Source: Lagopus muta (lineage: Eukaryota > Chordata > Aves > Galliformes > Phasianidae). From it: a stretch of DNA of 64,000 nucleotides. The stretch spans positions 46,716,967 through 46,780,966 of the forward strand of contig NC_064437.1 of the NCBI RefSeq assembly GCF_023343835.1, read 5' to 3'. The position numbers were made by a program, and so were the translations under genes. The notes under the pieces were generated by a model that was not told the DNA's origin, searched no databases, and was given only the letters and a program-made list of their open reading frames with translations. Shown here one piece after another: positions 40,701 through 52,652 of the stretch (positions are counted from its first letter, which is position 1; each line of letters begins with the position of its first letter).

Positions 40701-43700
40701 CCAAAGAGACCAAGCTGAAAGCACACATTTCCAAATGGGCGACTCGTCATTCTGAAAGAACTACAGCACAGTAAAACTCACAGCATTGCAATGTTTCTCT
40801 CCAGTACTGATCATTTTTGCCCGTGCTCTGATAAAAGCATTTTAAGACCAGTTGATGCCACACTTACAGAACATCCTGACAAAGCTGTATTGCAAACTTG
40901 GGCCAGCAGACTTCCTTAATATCTGAGAAAATGGCATCTGGGTTCTACTAAACTGGGAAGATGTTGTTCACAAGATGCAGATCAATTCAGGTACATGTGT
41001 CTGCAAAGAGCAGGCTGGGCTCCCAGATGCCAGTAAGGGTTGCTCTGCCATCTGTGGCTCAGGCTGTTTTGTCATTGCAGGTGAACCAAGGGAACAGCAA
41101 AGCCCTGGGATCTGGCCTGGGATACCTGGAACACATTTGCCAACTGATTGAGAAGATTGGGCAGCTGCAGGAACACAACCTGCGGCTCCAAAAGCAAGTC
41201 TGCAGCTTACAGAAAGAGCAGAAGATGAGCCAGATAAAAGAGGTAAGCAGACAGCGTAGAATCTTTCATTAAATGATATACTCAAGGCCCATATGGGAAG
41301 TCTCCAGCCCATCTGAGGGATGATGCTGATTTTACTTGACCACCTGGGCTGGGTGCTCTGCTCTTTAGGTCTTTCTCTTGTCCTCCACGGTGAGCTCAGT
41401 TTCTCTTGGGGTGGTCTTAGATTTCTCTTCTCCTCCAGTTTTGTTTCTCAGATGCCCTAACTGCCATTTACTTGCTTCTGTTGAGTTAAAAAAGGCCCCC
41501 TCACCTCATGCCATGGCCAACTCTGTTGGTAGCTTTCATTTCTCTGCAGTCAAAAATGCCCCAAGAATGCATCCCCCTCTGACAGTGTTACCAAAACAAA
41601 ACACTTTCATGGACTTCGGTAGCAATCATATGTTTTGAATTGCAAGTTCTTTCTTTCCCTTCTATTTTCATGTGGTCGAAATGCCAGAATTTCCCACAAA
41701 ATAGACACAGTGGAAGAGAGAATTGGTGGTACCACTGCTCAACATCCATGCTTGTTTTTTGTGTTTTCCCTTTCTGCTCTGCTGAGCTGCCAAAGGAAGA
41801 ATCACAGAATCACAGAATGGCCAATGTTGGAAGGGACCTCAAGGATCATGAATCCCAACCTCCCTGCCACATGCAGGGCCACCAACCTCCCCATTTAATA
41901 CTTGACTAAGCTGCCCAGGGCCCCATCCAGTCTGGCCTTCAACACCTCTAGGAACAGGGCATCTGCAGTCTTTCTGGGCAGCCTGTTCCAGCACTTCACC
42001 ACTCTCTGTAAAGAACTCAGAATTTATGACTTGAAACATCTTAGTGCTCCCATCTGTCTTTTCTTTCATTAATTTTTTTTTTTTAAATCAGCCAGAGCTA
42101 GCTGTGGAATTTGATTTAAATTTTCAAGTCATTTCAGCTTCCTCCCACACAGCAAGTTCTCAGACCCTGAACACTTTGTTCAGCTCTGCGCCACCTCTTT
42201 TTCTCAGTTCCTTTTCTTTGGCCACCATACCAGCTTTCCACCTTTTCACCTCCCTTCCCTTTCTCCCCTTTCATTTATTATATCACCCCCAAAGGAACAC
42301 AAGGGGTCTGTCACACTCAGCTATTTCTTCCCACCATGCTGTGATGAGTCTTTCATTCCTCCGACACCGTCATTCCTCCCCTGGTACTGCTCTCCCACCT
42401 GCTGGGACTGGATCTGCAGTAGGTGACCAGCTCCTTCTCAGAGCTGAAGCCAAGTTGTGAGTCAGGTTGCAGAGCAGGGAGGCTCGTCATTTCCATGTAC
42501 TCATCTCTCACACTCAGAGGAATGCAACCTCCTGCATAGAGCCTGGGAATTGTTAGCACGTTTCCTGAAGCTCTCCAACTGAGTCATTGCCCAAAGCAAC
42601 CCTTACAAGCTGCAAATTCAGGGTCAAATCATCATCTGGTGTATGTGCACCATCCTCTAGCTCCCATTAAAATGAAAGGCACCGTGCATTTATGTAAATA
42701 TTCGAAACTGGTCTTCACAGTATTTTCCAAGGTCTCTCAACACAGCCTTCTTGCCTGCATATGTCCCGTGATATGCTGGGGGGAACTGCACTCCCAGTTG
42801 TAACACTCAGCACTTGCAACATGATCTACAAAACTGAATGCTCTCCTGGTATTACTGTGGTGCCTGCATCTTCTGCATCCAAGTAATTCTCCATTATTTT
42901 CCTCCTCAGTCCCACAAGCCCTCTATACATATATATATAGAAGAATATAGAAGAGAAACATTACTACCACTATTTGCCATAGGACATAACAGCTGATGTC
43001 CACATGACTTTTTCCTGGGAGGGGGGGCATCTTAAGGCTACTTGCCAAACCACAATAAAGAGGAGGTATCCTTCTCTGCCTTTACTGCGATCCCATTAGA
43101 TCTCACCAGCTTAATGACCTCCATACTTACCAAAAGACCTCCCAGACACACCTGTGGCAGGGGCTGTGTACAGAGTTGATACTGAGGAGCACAGGGAACA
43201 CAGTTACTTCATGTCCTTCGCTTTACAAATGATCCTCAATGCCCTGGGTAAAAAGCAACATATTTTATCAGCTTTTCAAAGAACCCCCCCAAAAGCCCAG
43301 ATACTGCAAAGTGCTATGTGAAACATATCCAAATGAGATGTTACATTAAGATTGTCAATCACAAGGTTGAAAGGCTCCCTCTCTCACTGTACCAGCTACA
43401 GCAAAGCACCACATATGGTGAGTGTTTGGTAACACGTTAGCAAGTTATGGCCTCCCATCAATAAAAATACAAGATATTGTTGTCTGTGCATGGTCCAAAA
43501 CAAATAATATTATCATAAAATGTGAGTCTGTTATAATGGATGTTTATTTACACAACTGCTTTGGCTGAGCAGCTCTGTGTTTAGAAACTGTCTTCAACTC
43601 CTTCTGGCAAACAACCCCAAAAGCTGCTGAACACCAAGCAGTTCAAGTCAAGCACTAATGAATCCATGAAAAAATCTGCATTGCTTACTCTAGATTGCTC

Positions 43701-46700
43701 AGCCTTACAGAGAGGTAAATCCCTTATCTGGGTCCTGTCAGGTCTCAGGACAAGGCTGAGCATCCCAGGGCTGGAATGCTTGCAATCTGTCTGTGCCTTC
43801 ACACTGATCCGCTACCTTGAGCTGCTGCAGCCTCACAGTCTGCTTACCTTCTCTTGTCTGGTGTAGGAGTACCTCATGCAGCATTGCTCCTGTGGAGCTG
43901 CCAGCGTGTTCCTCAACTCGTACCAAGACATGAAGACATTTTTGGCAGGGAGAAGCAGACCTCATAGCCTCTTGGTTCAGACTGGAAACCCTTCTGATCT
44001 TTCAATCATCCCAGAAATAGGAGCAAACACCGACAAGCTCAGCGACTACTGTGGTGAGTTTGGCTGCCCCAAAACTGCCCTCCCATTTGTCACCACTTGG
44101 TGAGACAAGCTGACCGGCAACTCCCTTTTCCCTAGGACAGGCAGATAGGAAGGTGCCAGCTTCCCAACTAAGGTTTTGTCCCATTAAAAGATGCATTCTG
44201 AAATACCTTGAACACTTGCTCCTTCACATGTGCGAAGTCAGATTTCTTGCCCACTGTAACTGTGGCTACAGAGGTTGGGCCAAATATATTATCAAAATAT
44301 CTTTCTCTTTTGGAAACCTGAACAAGTCTATTAGTATAGCTCCTCCATGTGGCTTTAAAATCCTCCCAGCCAAGATACAGTTTTATCTAAGGTGGGAAGC
44401 CTCATGCCTATTAGTCTCCTGCCCTCTCATGCAGGCACAGAACACATTCCTGGAGGATGACATACTCAGTAGACCAAGAGGAAATAAACCCCAGCAGCAA
44501 AGCTTGGTCCAGAGATCAACTTTTCCAGAAGGCTGAGAATGACTGGGCTCAGCCTACTCATGTAAAGCCAGCTGAAAAGCCTAGATAAAATGTTACATGT
44601 CAACTACCACAGTAAATGAGCCTGATTAGTTTATTTCAAACCTTCAAGTTCAGCCTGCTGTTATACCCTCTGAAACACAAAACTTCAACACAGCTTCTAG
44701 CAGAACTGGGTCACTGTGTAAACGGCCTTTGGGCCCTCTAGTGCCAAAACTCAGCAGCTCTCTTTATTGGCAATTTCAGTGCAGGGTTGAGAGGAAAATA
44801 AGACCATGAGGAAGCCAACAGAAAGTCTGCCCCGATCATGCACGAGCTTGGATCATTTACCTTCCTTGCACCAAATTGTGGCATGAAGACAAAAAGTTTT
44901 CTGTCAGTCATTAAGCCCTAAGAGGACTCATCCTGTTGCTGACAGCACTGTCCACCAGGACATTACTTAGAAATGTGAGTACAAATATAAGTCCTTGCAT
45001 TTCATTGCAGGAAGTGAGAGATACCCAGAATCAGGAAACAGCCATCCAACAGCAGGGCTCAGGAAGTTGTCGAACAATAGGAACAAGGAAAATGAGTTCA
45101 GAGAAGGTGGTGGCATGGCCGAAAGACAGGCTTTTCCACCAAAGGATTCTGCAGCCAGAAAGGTGAGTGATAAACCTGGCGCCAGGCTCTGGGTGAGATC
45201 TGTGCGGGAAGTAGGGAGTTCTGCTCAGGCAAATGCAAAGTCAGGCACTGGGAGAACAAGCCCACACTGCCTGCTTTCCACCAGGGCTGGGGCATGCAGG
45301 AAAATGTGCTCTGTATGCTTCTGGTCCCAGCCTCAAACAAAGATCGTATGCCAACATGGCTAGAAGGGCACAGAGCAGGTACCCAGTGTGTACCAACCCC
45401 AAAGAGTTTGATGCATGAAGTCAGTTCTAAGCACCTTCACTAATACTGCCAGCGAGATTAAAGCAAGCACATGTTCATTACTGCAAATAACAATTTCAGT
45501 GGGTCAGCCTGTAGCTTATTGCCAGACTGGCAGCATATCAGTGTAATAATCAGACCTCAAAGCTTGTTTTAGGGAAGCCCTATCACTGAATTCCAAGGAA
45601 GCTGCAACGAATGGTTTTCCTCTCTCTCTCTCTCCCATTGTTTGTGGCTGCCTCAGCACTTTACTGTTCCAAGGGGGATCAGAAGTGCTGAAATACCAGT
45701 GCAGAGGCTCTAATCAGAGTATTCCCAGCCCCACAGGAAGGAGGAAGGAGTAAGTCTCTCACGGGAAAGACTTTCTCATGAAATTTCCACGTAAAGTTGC
45801 AAATTGGTTGCAAACATTTGCATGAACTCCACAAACACTGTCAAGAACATATCCTGAAAGATGCTCAGTGCTGCAGCTCGTGTCTAGCAAAGTTCTGGCT
45901 ATGAACATTATTTAAGTGCATGGGAAGTCCTGATTACTTATTTCACAGCACAGCAGAACTGAGATCCACACTTCCTAAACTGAATCCTAGCGCAGTCTTC
46001 CTACACCGCATCTTAGTATAGTCACTCCTATATTTGGTACTGCGGACCTTTACCTTCTACAGCTGCAGGAGCTGTATGGGAATCCTGCCACACCATTCCA
46101 GATGCAAGAGGTATGTGAACTGGCAGTCTGAATAAAAAAGAGAGGCAAAAAGAAAAGGAAAGAAGGGATTACCATCCATATGTAAAAGGCAGAACCACAG
46201 AGAGATTAAGGGGTATGAGTGAAGTCAGGGCAGAGATGAGAAGACAGTCCAGCTTGTTCCCACCTCTCTGAGATGGTCTCACTGTCACAGTACTTACAAG
46301 TCTATTTTTCTTTGCTTTTAGGGTCTGGAGACCAGCAAGAACTGTTCGGTAAGTACTGCTTTGTGGAATATATTTTGCTTGTATCTGCCCTGCCATGGAC
46401 CTAGCTCCCAAAGCACACAGCATTTTACATAGAAAAAGAGATTCGCTGACCCCCGAGGATTTTTGCCAAAGTAACAGACCACATATGCTATTTTTATGAC
46501 TTACTGCATTTGTTCCATTGTTCTCCCACTCCCACAATAGGCAGTAGCTAGCTAGCTAGGAACAGGCAACTGCTCAGCCTTTGTGGCATTAACAGTGCTG
46601 GCTCTTCTGGGACACCTCGGGCACAGCCAGGGACTGCCTTCCCACAGTGCAGAGCTGCCGAGGCCTTCAGAAGTCTGCTGCAGCACACATTAATCCTAGT

Positions 46701-49700
46701 AAGAAACACAAAGGTTTGATATTTCCATGAGTAAACAGTTTCTTATGGGCAATTAATTCAATAGCACAGAAAACGCTGCAGTTTTCAGCTGAGCCCATGA
46801 CCTCATCTGAAGTTTTGAAGTGGAAATTTAGCTGAGCTTCAAGAATTACTGCAATAGGTTCTGCTTTGGCAGCTGCCAGGTCATGCTGCCAAGATGGCCC
46901 GGGTTCACGGAGCTGTGCTGGAGCATGTGCTCCGCTGGTGGCACTGTGGGATGGCAGCTCAGGACAAGGCCCAAAACATGGCAGTGGTTCTGAGAATTTC
47001 ACCAAAATAGGCATCAGCAACATTTCTACCCCTGGACATGATTTTTTGCCTCTGCTCCCAAGGTTTTCCAGCCTTTATTTTAGGAAATTTAAAACAACAT
47101 AGGAAAAAAAAATATTGAACATTTTTTATACCTTTTTCTTCCAAGTTAGTAAGTCCATCCTAAGACAGCAAACATTAGGGAGGACCTCATGAGACTCCAT
47201 GACCTGATAATCACCATTAGCATTTCAAATGAAAGCACTCAACAGCTGCAGCCTGTGAATGTGACAGAGAGACAAAGGCTTGGTGCCTTCTAATTCATGG
47301 GCCCCAAAAAATGACACCTTGAGAAGGGCTGATACCAATGCACCTGGCCTAATAAAAAGGCAAAGAGAGTCAAGCTGCTTTTTTGGGTAGTTTGCTGTGT
47401 AAAGTCCCCCTCTGCACCCCTGCAATGGGTGCAGGTAAGTCGTAGAAAAAACAAACCACTTCTCTTTTCCTTTAGTACAGTGTAACAATAGTGCAACGCG
47501 GCTTTAGGCAGCTGCTCAGCACTCACCAGGGAAGTGCTAGGTTTAACTAAAACCAAGGCTTTTCCTATGTGTCCAAAATAAAGCAGCACAAAACAGTTAG
47601 CACTGTATGCACTGGTGAACTGCGCAGCTGTGGCGGAGTCACAGACCTATATGAGTTCCTTACCCCTTCATCTTGGGATGTATTATGAGTGGGAAGCTCC
47701 CTTCTTCCCACCAACCTAGAGTACACCAAAGTATCATATGCTGGCCAGATGAGGTCTGCCAGCAATCAACCGCTGGTCCCAGTTACAGCTTCTTTTTCTC
47801 CCTAGGGTGAGAGCCATGCGTGGGGGAGAATGAGAGATCTTATGAGGAAGACAAGGCTGAGAAACCAAAGCAAGCTGGGGCTGTCCTCTGCTGCTCTGAA
47901 GAGGTCCTGCCCACAGTTGTACAGGTAGGGCAGAGCTGCGGGAGGGTTTCACTCAGTGCTGGTGCAGCTGGTGGTGACAAGAACATTTTTCTGAGTGAAG
48001 ACCCTCCTTACCTTCTTTCTTGTATAAGAGCGTCCTGGCCAGCACAGCCCTTTGCCCAGGTGCTCTAAGATCCCCACTGGACAATGTTACCTATGTGAAA
48101 ATAACAAAAATATTGGGGTCCCTAAGGAGGTGCCTACCACTTGCCATCACTAGCAAGGGTCACTCCAGTGACTAACTACTACATCTATTAAGAGATCTGT
48201 GCTGGTCCCTCAGGTCAGTTTGCTGTCTGAGCTGCAGCACTCTCTATGCAAGGTGATAACAGCATCCATTGCACAAATCCTCTCTGCATGCCTGTCAAGT
48301 ACTCCCAGTTGGTCTGGTGGATTTGTGATGTTTGCATCTATAAGCAGGTAACAGGAAGAGCCTGAGTATCTTACCAAAGCAGGAGAATTACATGGAACTG
48401 GGCACCTCCCTGTGTTTTTTCAGCTGAGGTCTTGGTAACCTCGAGGGGAACAGCTTGGATGTGCTTAAGCCCTCCTTGGGTTTTCAGAGGGGCAAAGATA
48501 GGGAAACAGCAGTTGTTTAACCACTCAGGAACATCCCATTGTTCCCTCTGATAGCCTGCACCTACCTTACAAGATGCACAAGGGAACTGGAAATCTTGTA
48601 ATTACAGCTGGAGAAAACCCTCTGTAGTTCATGGACTGATTTTTCCAGCTGGGAGAAGCTTAGCTGGGGCCCAAACACATGGTAACAGGCAAGCTTCCTC
48701 CTATTGTTTGTGAAACTGAAAGGACTACAAACAGAAAGAGATCAAACAGCTCCATCTAAAATAGATGGCGAACCAGCTGGGGAAAACATACAAACTCTTG
48801 TGAACCTGCCCTCTAAAACTGAAAAAAATGAGACCCCATGTGGGCTTCAGAAAAATGCTGTCTCTGCCACCCCCCACAGCCTTTTCTATGCGGCATTGAG
48901 GATGCTGCCAGCACTCCCTGGGTGAGAATTACAGCCTAAGTAAATTCATTTTCTTCTACTGAAAGGCCATCCCAACTGTTCCTAGAAGAGCTACTTTGGC
49001 ATACATATAGGACAACTAAAACACATAGAAAGGCTGCAGAATGAGATGCCAAAGGGATGACTTTTACCTGACTGAAAATGGGCAGCTCCAGAAACCTGGC
49101 ATGCTGATTTTCCCAGGATGCTTCCCGTAGCTGGTAAATAAACAGCTTTCTCTAACATATGGGCATAGACACTTCGCACATGTCCCATGCCCCTGAAGTC
49201 TCTCCATTCCCTCTTCTCCTGCTTTCCAACTTTGTTCACTTGCCCTATCCCTATTTGCTCTCACCCTCTCTAGCGCACATCCTGCAATAGCAATGCATTG
49301 ACGTTTGTTTTTTGCTGAGGCTTAGAAAGCTGGGAACATTGCTCTTAGGGCATTTTAAGTACCTACTACCCTCAGGCTCATTTAAAATAAGGCACTGAGC
49401 CTCAGTAAATCAGCGACAGCTCTGCAAATGCTGCTGGACAGAAAGTCGGGCCCATCCTGCAGCAGTACCATGATAACAAAGCAAAGCAACGTAAGCACTG
49501 AAGCCCTGATAGTCTCAGCATTTAAAGCCACTGCCTTTGTCACGATTTATGAAACATGTTTGTCCTGGCACTTGATCCTGTTTGTGCGTGCAGGCACACA
49601 GAATTGGCTGTCTTTTGCTTACCCAGGCTTCCTTGGGCTCAGAGGCATCTCCCAAGGTCTTGAACTGGAACAGGCTGTAGCCTGGTATCCCACAGTTAAC

Positions 49701-52652
49701 ATACAGCTCTGAAGGAAGCACAGATTTGTTGCCTTTGACACTCAGGCCCACTTGAGTCATTCAGGCAATTAGGGAAAGCCTATTTGTTTTTGTTTTTGTA
49801 ACTAGGTCAAAGCAAGTCGCCTTTCATGCTCCCACTGTTTATGATGAATGATCTGCTTCAGGGCGGTGGCTCTGTTTTTCTTTTGTCTGTTTTTTCTTTT
49901 TTTCTTTTTTCTTTTTTTTTTTTTAAAGTCCACAAAAGAATTCTCACAGTAGTGAGAGAACTTGGTTCTTCCAGCAGGAGAGACAGAGCCTGCCAAGGTA
50001 AACACACTGGCACAAGACTTGGTGGTTTGTCATATATTGTTCCAGCCAGGCTTAGGTTTTCGTTTCATTTTCTGTTTCCTAGTAGCACTTTCACTCCTGC
50101 AAAGTCTGTTTTTCTTAGAGGGCCAGAAGAAGCTGATAGACGACTTGGTCATGGCGTTGTGAATTTAACAGCATATGGACCTGAGCCTGACACATAGCAG
50201 AAAAGTAGATTTCTCCCTCAAATCCTTGCAGAAAGTACTCTCCACAAAGAGCAAGGAACTTCCTTCCAGCTCAAATGATCCCTAAGACAAGAACTCTGTC
50301 TTTGCACTGTGAACTGGTTTCAGTGACAGAAGACTGTTCTCAAGTGACAGTCTGGCATCAGAAGGTCAAATATTTGCCCTGAATAAATAATTGCAGACTG
50401 ACACTGACTGGAGAGAATCCAGCTGGGCTGTAAGTTCCGCAGGAGCCCACCTTGAAAAATTTATTGCCACTCCATCTGACATTATAAAGTACATGTGGAA
50501 CTGCCTCCAGCTAGATTGACATTCCTACCAGTCCCCAGAAACCCAGGAACAAGTAGGAGCACATAAGTGCCTCTGAGATATTTTTCCCTTATTTTCCCCA
50601 GCACCATTTTTGTACACGGGAGACTTGTAATCCCTTGCTTCTCGCCCTGACTGCAGCTGAGAAGTAGTCCCAGCCATTTCCACAAAAGCCATTCAGCTCA
50701 GGAGCTTTACTGATGCTATCTGAAATCCCTTCCTAGGGCAGGCTCTAATATGGGAAACTTCAGATAATCCCAGCCTGGTACTCCTGTTGAGACACATCCA
50801 CCTATTTATCTACAGGCGTTGCAGCTCTAAGGTAGCTATGTGGGCTTGAGCTAACCTCAAGTTATGGTATCTTTTGTGGGCAAGGACATTAGTTTCGATC
50901 TGACAGCCGCTGAAAGCCTACATCTGTATGACAGCTACTTGGTGGTTAGGGTGAAGTAAGCTAGGAAGTACAGTACCACACCAATATGCCAAAGCCCCTG
51001 TCCAGAACAGCCTTGTGCAATGACTGAAATCCCATGACCCAGATCTTGCAGGCCTGGGTCTGAGTTGCACTCTTAGGGAAAGTTACTCCCATGGGAGCAG
51101 AGGCAGCCAAAAAAACTAAAGCAGCAAGGCTTAAATTCAGCCATTTCACTGCAGAATACTTAAGAATTAATGAAAAAGAAATCCTACAACATTTAGGAAG
51201 AAAAAAAATCAGTAGCTAGAAAATAGAAATCAGCGTCATATCAGTTGTGGTTTGATTTGAACAGTTCTTCAAACCAAATATAGCAATAAGCTATTTGCTA
51301 AACATTTGAATTGCTTCAAAATTTTGCATTTAATAAAAAAAAAAACACCAGAAAACACAACATACATCTTCACTTTCTCAAACAGCAACTATTTTTAGAA
51401 AGTGTTCCAAAAGATTTTTCTTTCCCAAGTCCTGGAGGCCTGTGCCATTACAACCAAACAGAATGCACGGCACTTACTGCATTGGGAAGCAATAAGGAAC
51501 AACTGCAAAGCTGGAGACAGCCTAAGCAGTGAGCTTAGTCTTGTTCTTTCCAATTCTTCACCTCCTACTGAAGACCAGAAGCGTTTAAGCCTGTGACAGG
51601 GAGCCGCCAATCTCTCCCTCTTTGCAACATCACACCAAATTATGCATTTTGTAGTGTTTTGGGTTTCTCTTGGATGCTCCCACAAGTATTTAGCCAGCAC
51701 GTGGATTGGAATTCTGGACTGGCAAGGGGAAGAGCATTGGGTGCTGTTTGGATGGTGGGTACATATGCACAGCACGTTAGTGCTAAAAAAACACCGTGTG
51801 TGCTGACTGCTGTCAACTTTAATTGTATTTTTCTTTTTATTTAGGCCTGACATTATGTCTTCAGAGCTGAGGAAAGCTGAGAGAACTGAGAGGAACTCCA
51901 TGATTGTTTTGGGGCAAAATACAAAGAATGAAAACATATGGCCTTTCTGATAACTCAAGTTAAAGGGGACAAGGTAAAGTAAGTAAAACTTTTCCACTCA
52001 GCACAGAAATTATGCAATTCTGTTCCCTCGTCCAGACACGCTCCAACAGGCACAGAGCAGATTCTTGAAGTCCAAATTGTATGGATTTATGCCAGCTGAA
52101 GACCAGCCCATATGCCTTTGAATTAGTTGACACGTTCTGCCCCCTCCTCTTATAAGAAGAAAAAAAAAGAACAGTTAATTTTAGGCAATTATAGCCATTT
52201 AGCCTGCATTACACAGGCATTCTGCATTCAGTGCAGAAAGAAATGCAGCAGCAAGTTCAGTTATCTGCAGTCTTAGTCAAATACTCCCAAATAACAAAGC
52301 AAACATATATTGGGAAACAATCTGCTCATGATAAAAGCTAAAAGTGAAGCAGACTCAGCCCACTGGGTAAATGCAGAACAACCCTTTCTAGTCCCTCACA
52401 TTCACCACATGTTTTTGTTTCAGGAAGAAGTGGGAACAATTGCGGACACAAAATGGAAGAGCCCAGGGGTGCTTTGTGTACCCAGCATCCTCCAGCTGTT
52501 GGCAAAGCAACTCTGATTTGAATGTTGGAAGGGAAAGAAGGAAAGGGGACGAGGATAATGGTCTGTGGACAGATGCATACTCAGCTACCTATGGCTTTGC
52601 TCCTGAACCTACCACATACTCACAAGCCAAAGAAGAAGAAACTTGCAGCTAA
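25181..52652 (+). CDS. C8orf58-like (DUF4657-type) coiled-coil protein of unknown function, nine coding exons
   Basis: Exons assembled by eye: 25181-25229, 34138-34991, 41081-41242, 43867-44053, 45011-45162, 46322-46348, 47806-47924, 49929-49997 and 52424-52652. Every junction has GT/AG and matching phase (1,0,0,1,0,0,2,2), giving 615 codons and a TAA stop. Residues 18-301 are acidic, serine-rich and disordered-looking, with DSGVE at about 120-124 and [10 protein letters not shown] at about 148-157. From about 316 runs a leucine-rich coiled coil ([11 protein letters not shown] onward), then a cysteine cluster (HCSCG), then a basic, tryptophan-containing stretch ([10 protein letters not shown]). 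The order DSGVE, LEH coiled coil, H-W basic segment resembles human C8orf58. No signal peptide or membrane segment is visible, so it is probably cytoplasmic or nuclear. Function is unknown. The last two exons are less certain than the first seven. Confidence 0.75.
25327..25369 (+). CDS. Candidate alternative first coding exon of the C8orf58-like gene
   Basis: ATG at 25327 opens [11 protein letters not shown] and runs 14 codons plus one base to a GTAAGG donor at 25370. It is phase 1, exactly like the exon at 25181-25229, so either can join the exon at 34138 in frame. Its ATG context is weaker (C at -3). The donor is directly preceded by a pyrimidine-rich CAG, so the site could instead be an acceptor or a recursive splice point. 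Confidence 0.4.
25370..34137 (+). other. Intron 1 of the C8orf58-like gene
   Basis: About 8.8 kb (8.9 kb from the 25229 donor). Beyond the CR1 at 26718-26945 and simple T/A runs near 28939 and 33835, I see no recognisable coding exon, RNA gene or repeat. Confidence 0.5.
26718..26945 (+). mobile_element. CR1 LINE, 3' fragment in intron 1
   Basis: Plus-strand CR1 tail: 'ggttcaggatggagattagg', 'ggctgcccagagaggtggtgg', the 'ttggactagatga' line and a terminal 'gagtctatgat'. It has several indels and looks old. Confidence 0.9.
35039..35485 (-). mobile_element. CR1 LINE, 3' fragment in intron 2
   Basis: Complementary CR1 terminus 'atcacagaatcacagaattg' at its left end. The minus strand stays open through [29 protein letters not shown] and [20 protein letters not shown]. 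The intact frame suggests a relatively recent copy. It starts only about 48 bases after the exon 2 donor, in antisense orientation to the host gene. Confidence 0.95.
35486..41080 (+). other. Remainder of intron 2 of the C8orf58-like gene
   Basis: Unique-looking DNA with a poly-T run near 40310 and a short GC-rich patch near 40440-40560. A stretch near 37065 has a good acceptor and open frame but no GT donor at its end, so I did not call it an exon. Confidence 0.45.
41800..42020 (-). mobile_element. CR1 LINE, 3' fragment in intron 3
   Basis: Complementary CR1 terminus 'aatcacagaatcacagaatg' followed by 'gttggaagggacctcaagg' and 'gggcagcctgttccagc'. It is antisense to the host gene. Confidence 0.92.
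42021..43866 (+). other. Remainder of intron 3 of the C8orf58-like gene
   Basis: Nothing recognisable apart from a short AT microsatellite near 42925-42945. Confidence 0.45.
46322..46348 (+). CDS. 27-nt microexon of the C8orf58-like gene
   Basis: A pyrimidine tract and TTTTAG acceptor precede 27 coding bases (GLETSKNCS), followed by a consensus GTAAGT donor. It is phase 0 at both ends, so it can be included or skipped without a frameshift. Confidence 0.6.
49929..49997 (+). CDS. Symmetric 69-nt cassette exon of the C8orf58-like gene
   Basis: Preceded by an unusually long pyrimidine tract (about 49877-49924) and AAAG, and followed by a GTAAAC donor. It is phase 2 at both ends, matching the donor at 47924 and the acceptor at 52424, and has no internal stop. 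Skipping it would shorten the protein by 23 residues. It could be alternative. Confidence 0.5.

Noticed and set aside
44441-44536. Possible exon after 'ctcatgcag' in intron 4
   Set aside because: Read in the required phase it meets a stop within nine codons.
47820-48068. Alternative reading frame over the 47806-47924 exon
   Set aside because: The upstream exon ends in phase 0, which sets the other frame; that frame also shows the tryptophan-containing basic segment expected from the C8orf58 comparison.
48689-48925. Possible last exon with a 73-codon open frame
   Set aside because: The acceptor at 48688 gives the wrong phase for the 47924 donor and runs into a stop; no in-phase acceptor was found.
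51395-51997. 200-codon minus-strand open frame inside the last intron of the C8orf58-like gene
   Set aside because: Lacks any recognisable domain or low-complexity structure and is antisense in an intron. A conservation test would be needed to revive it.
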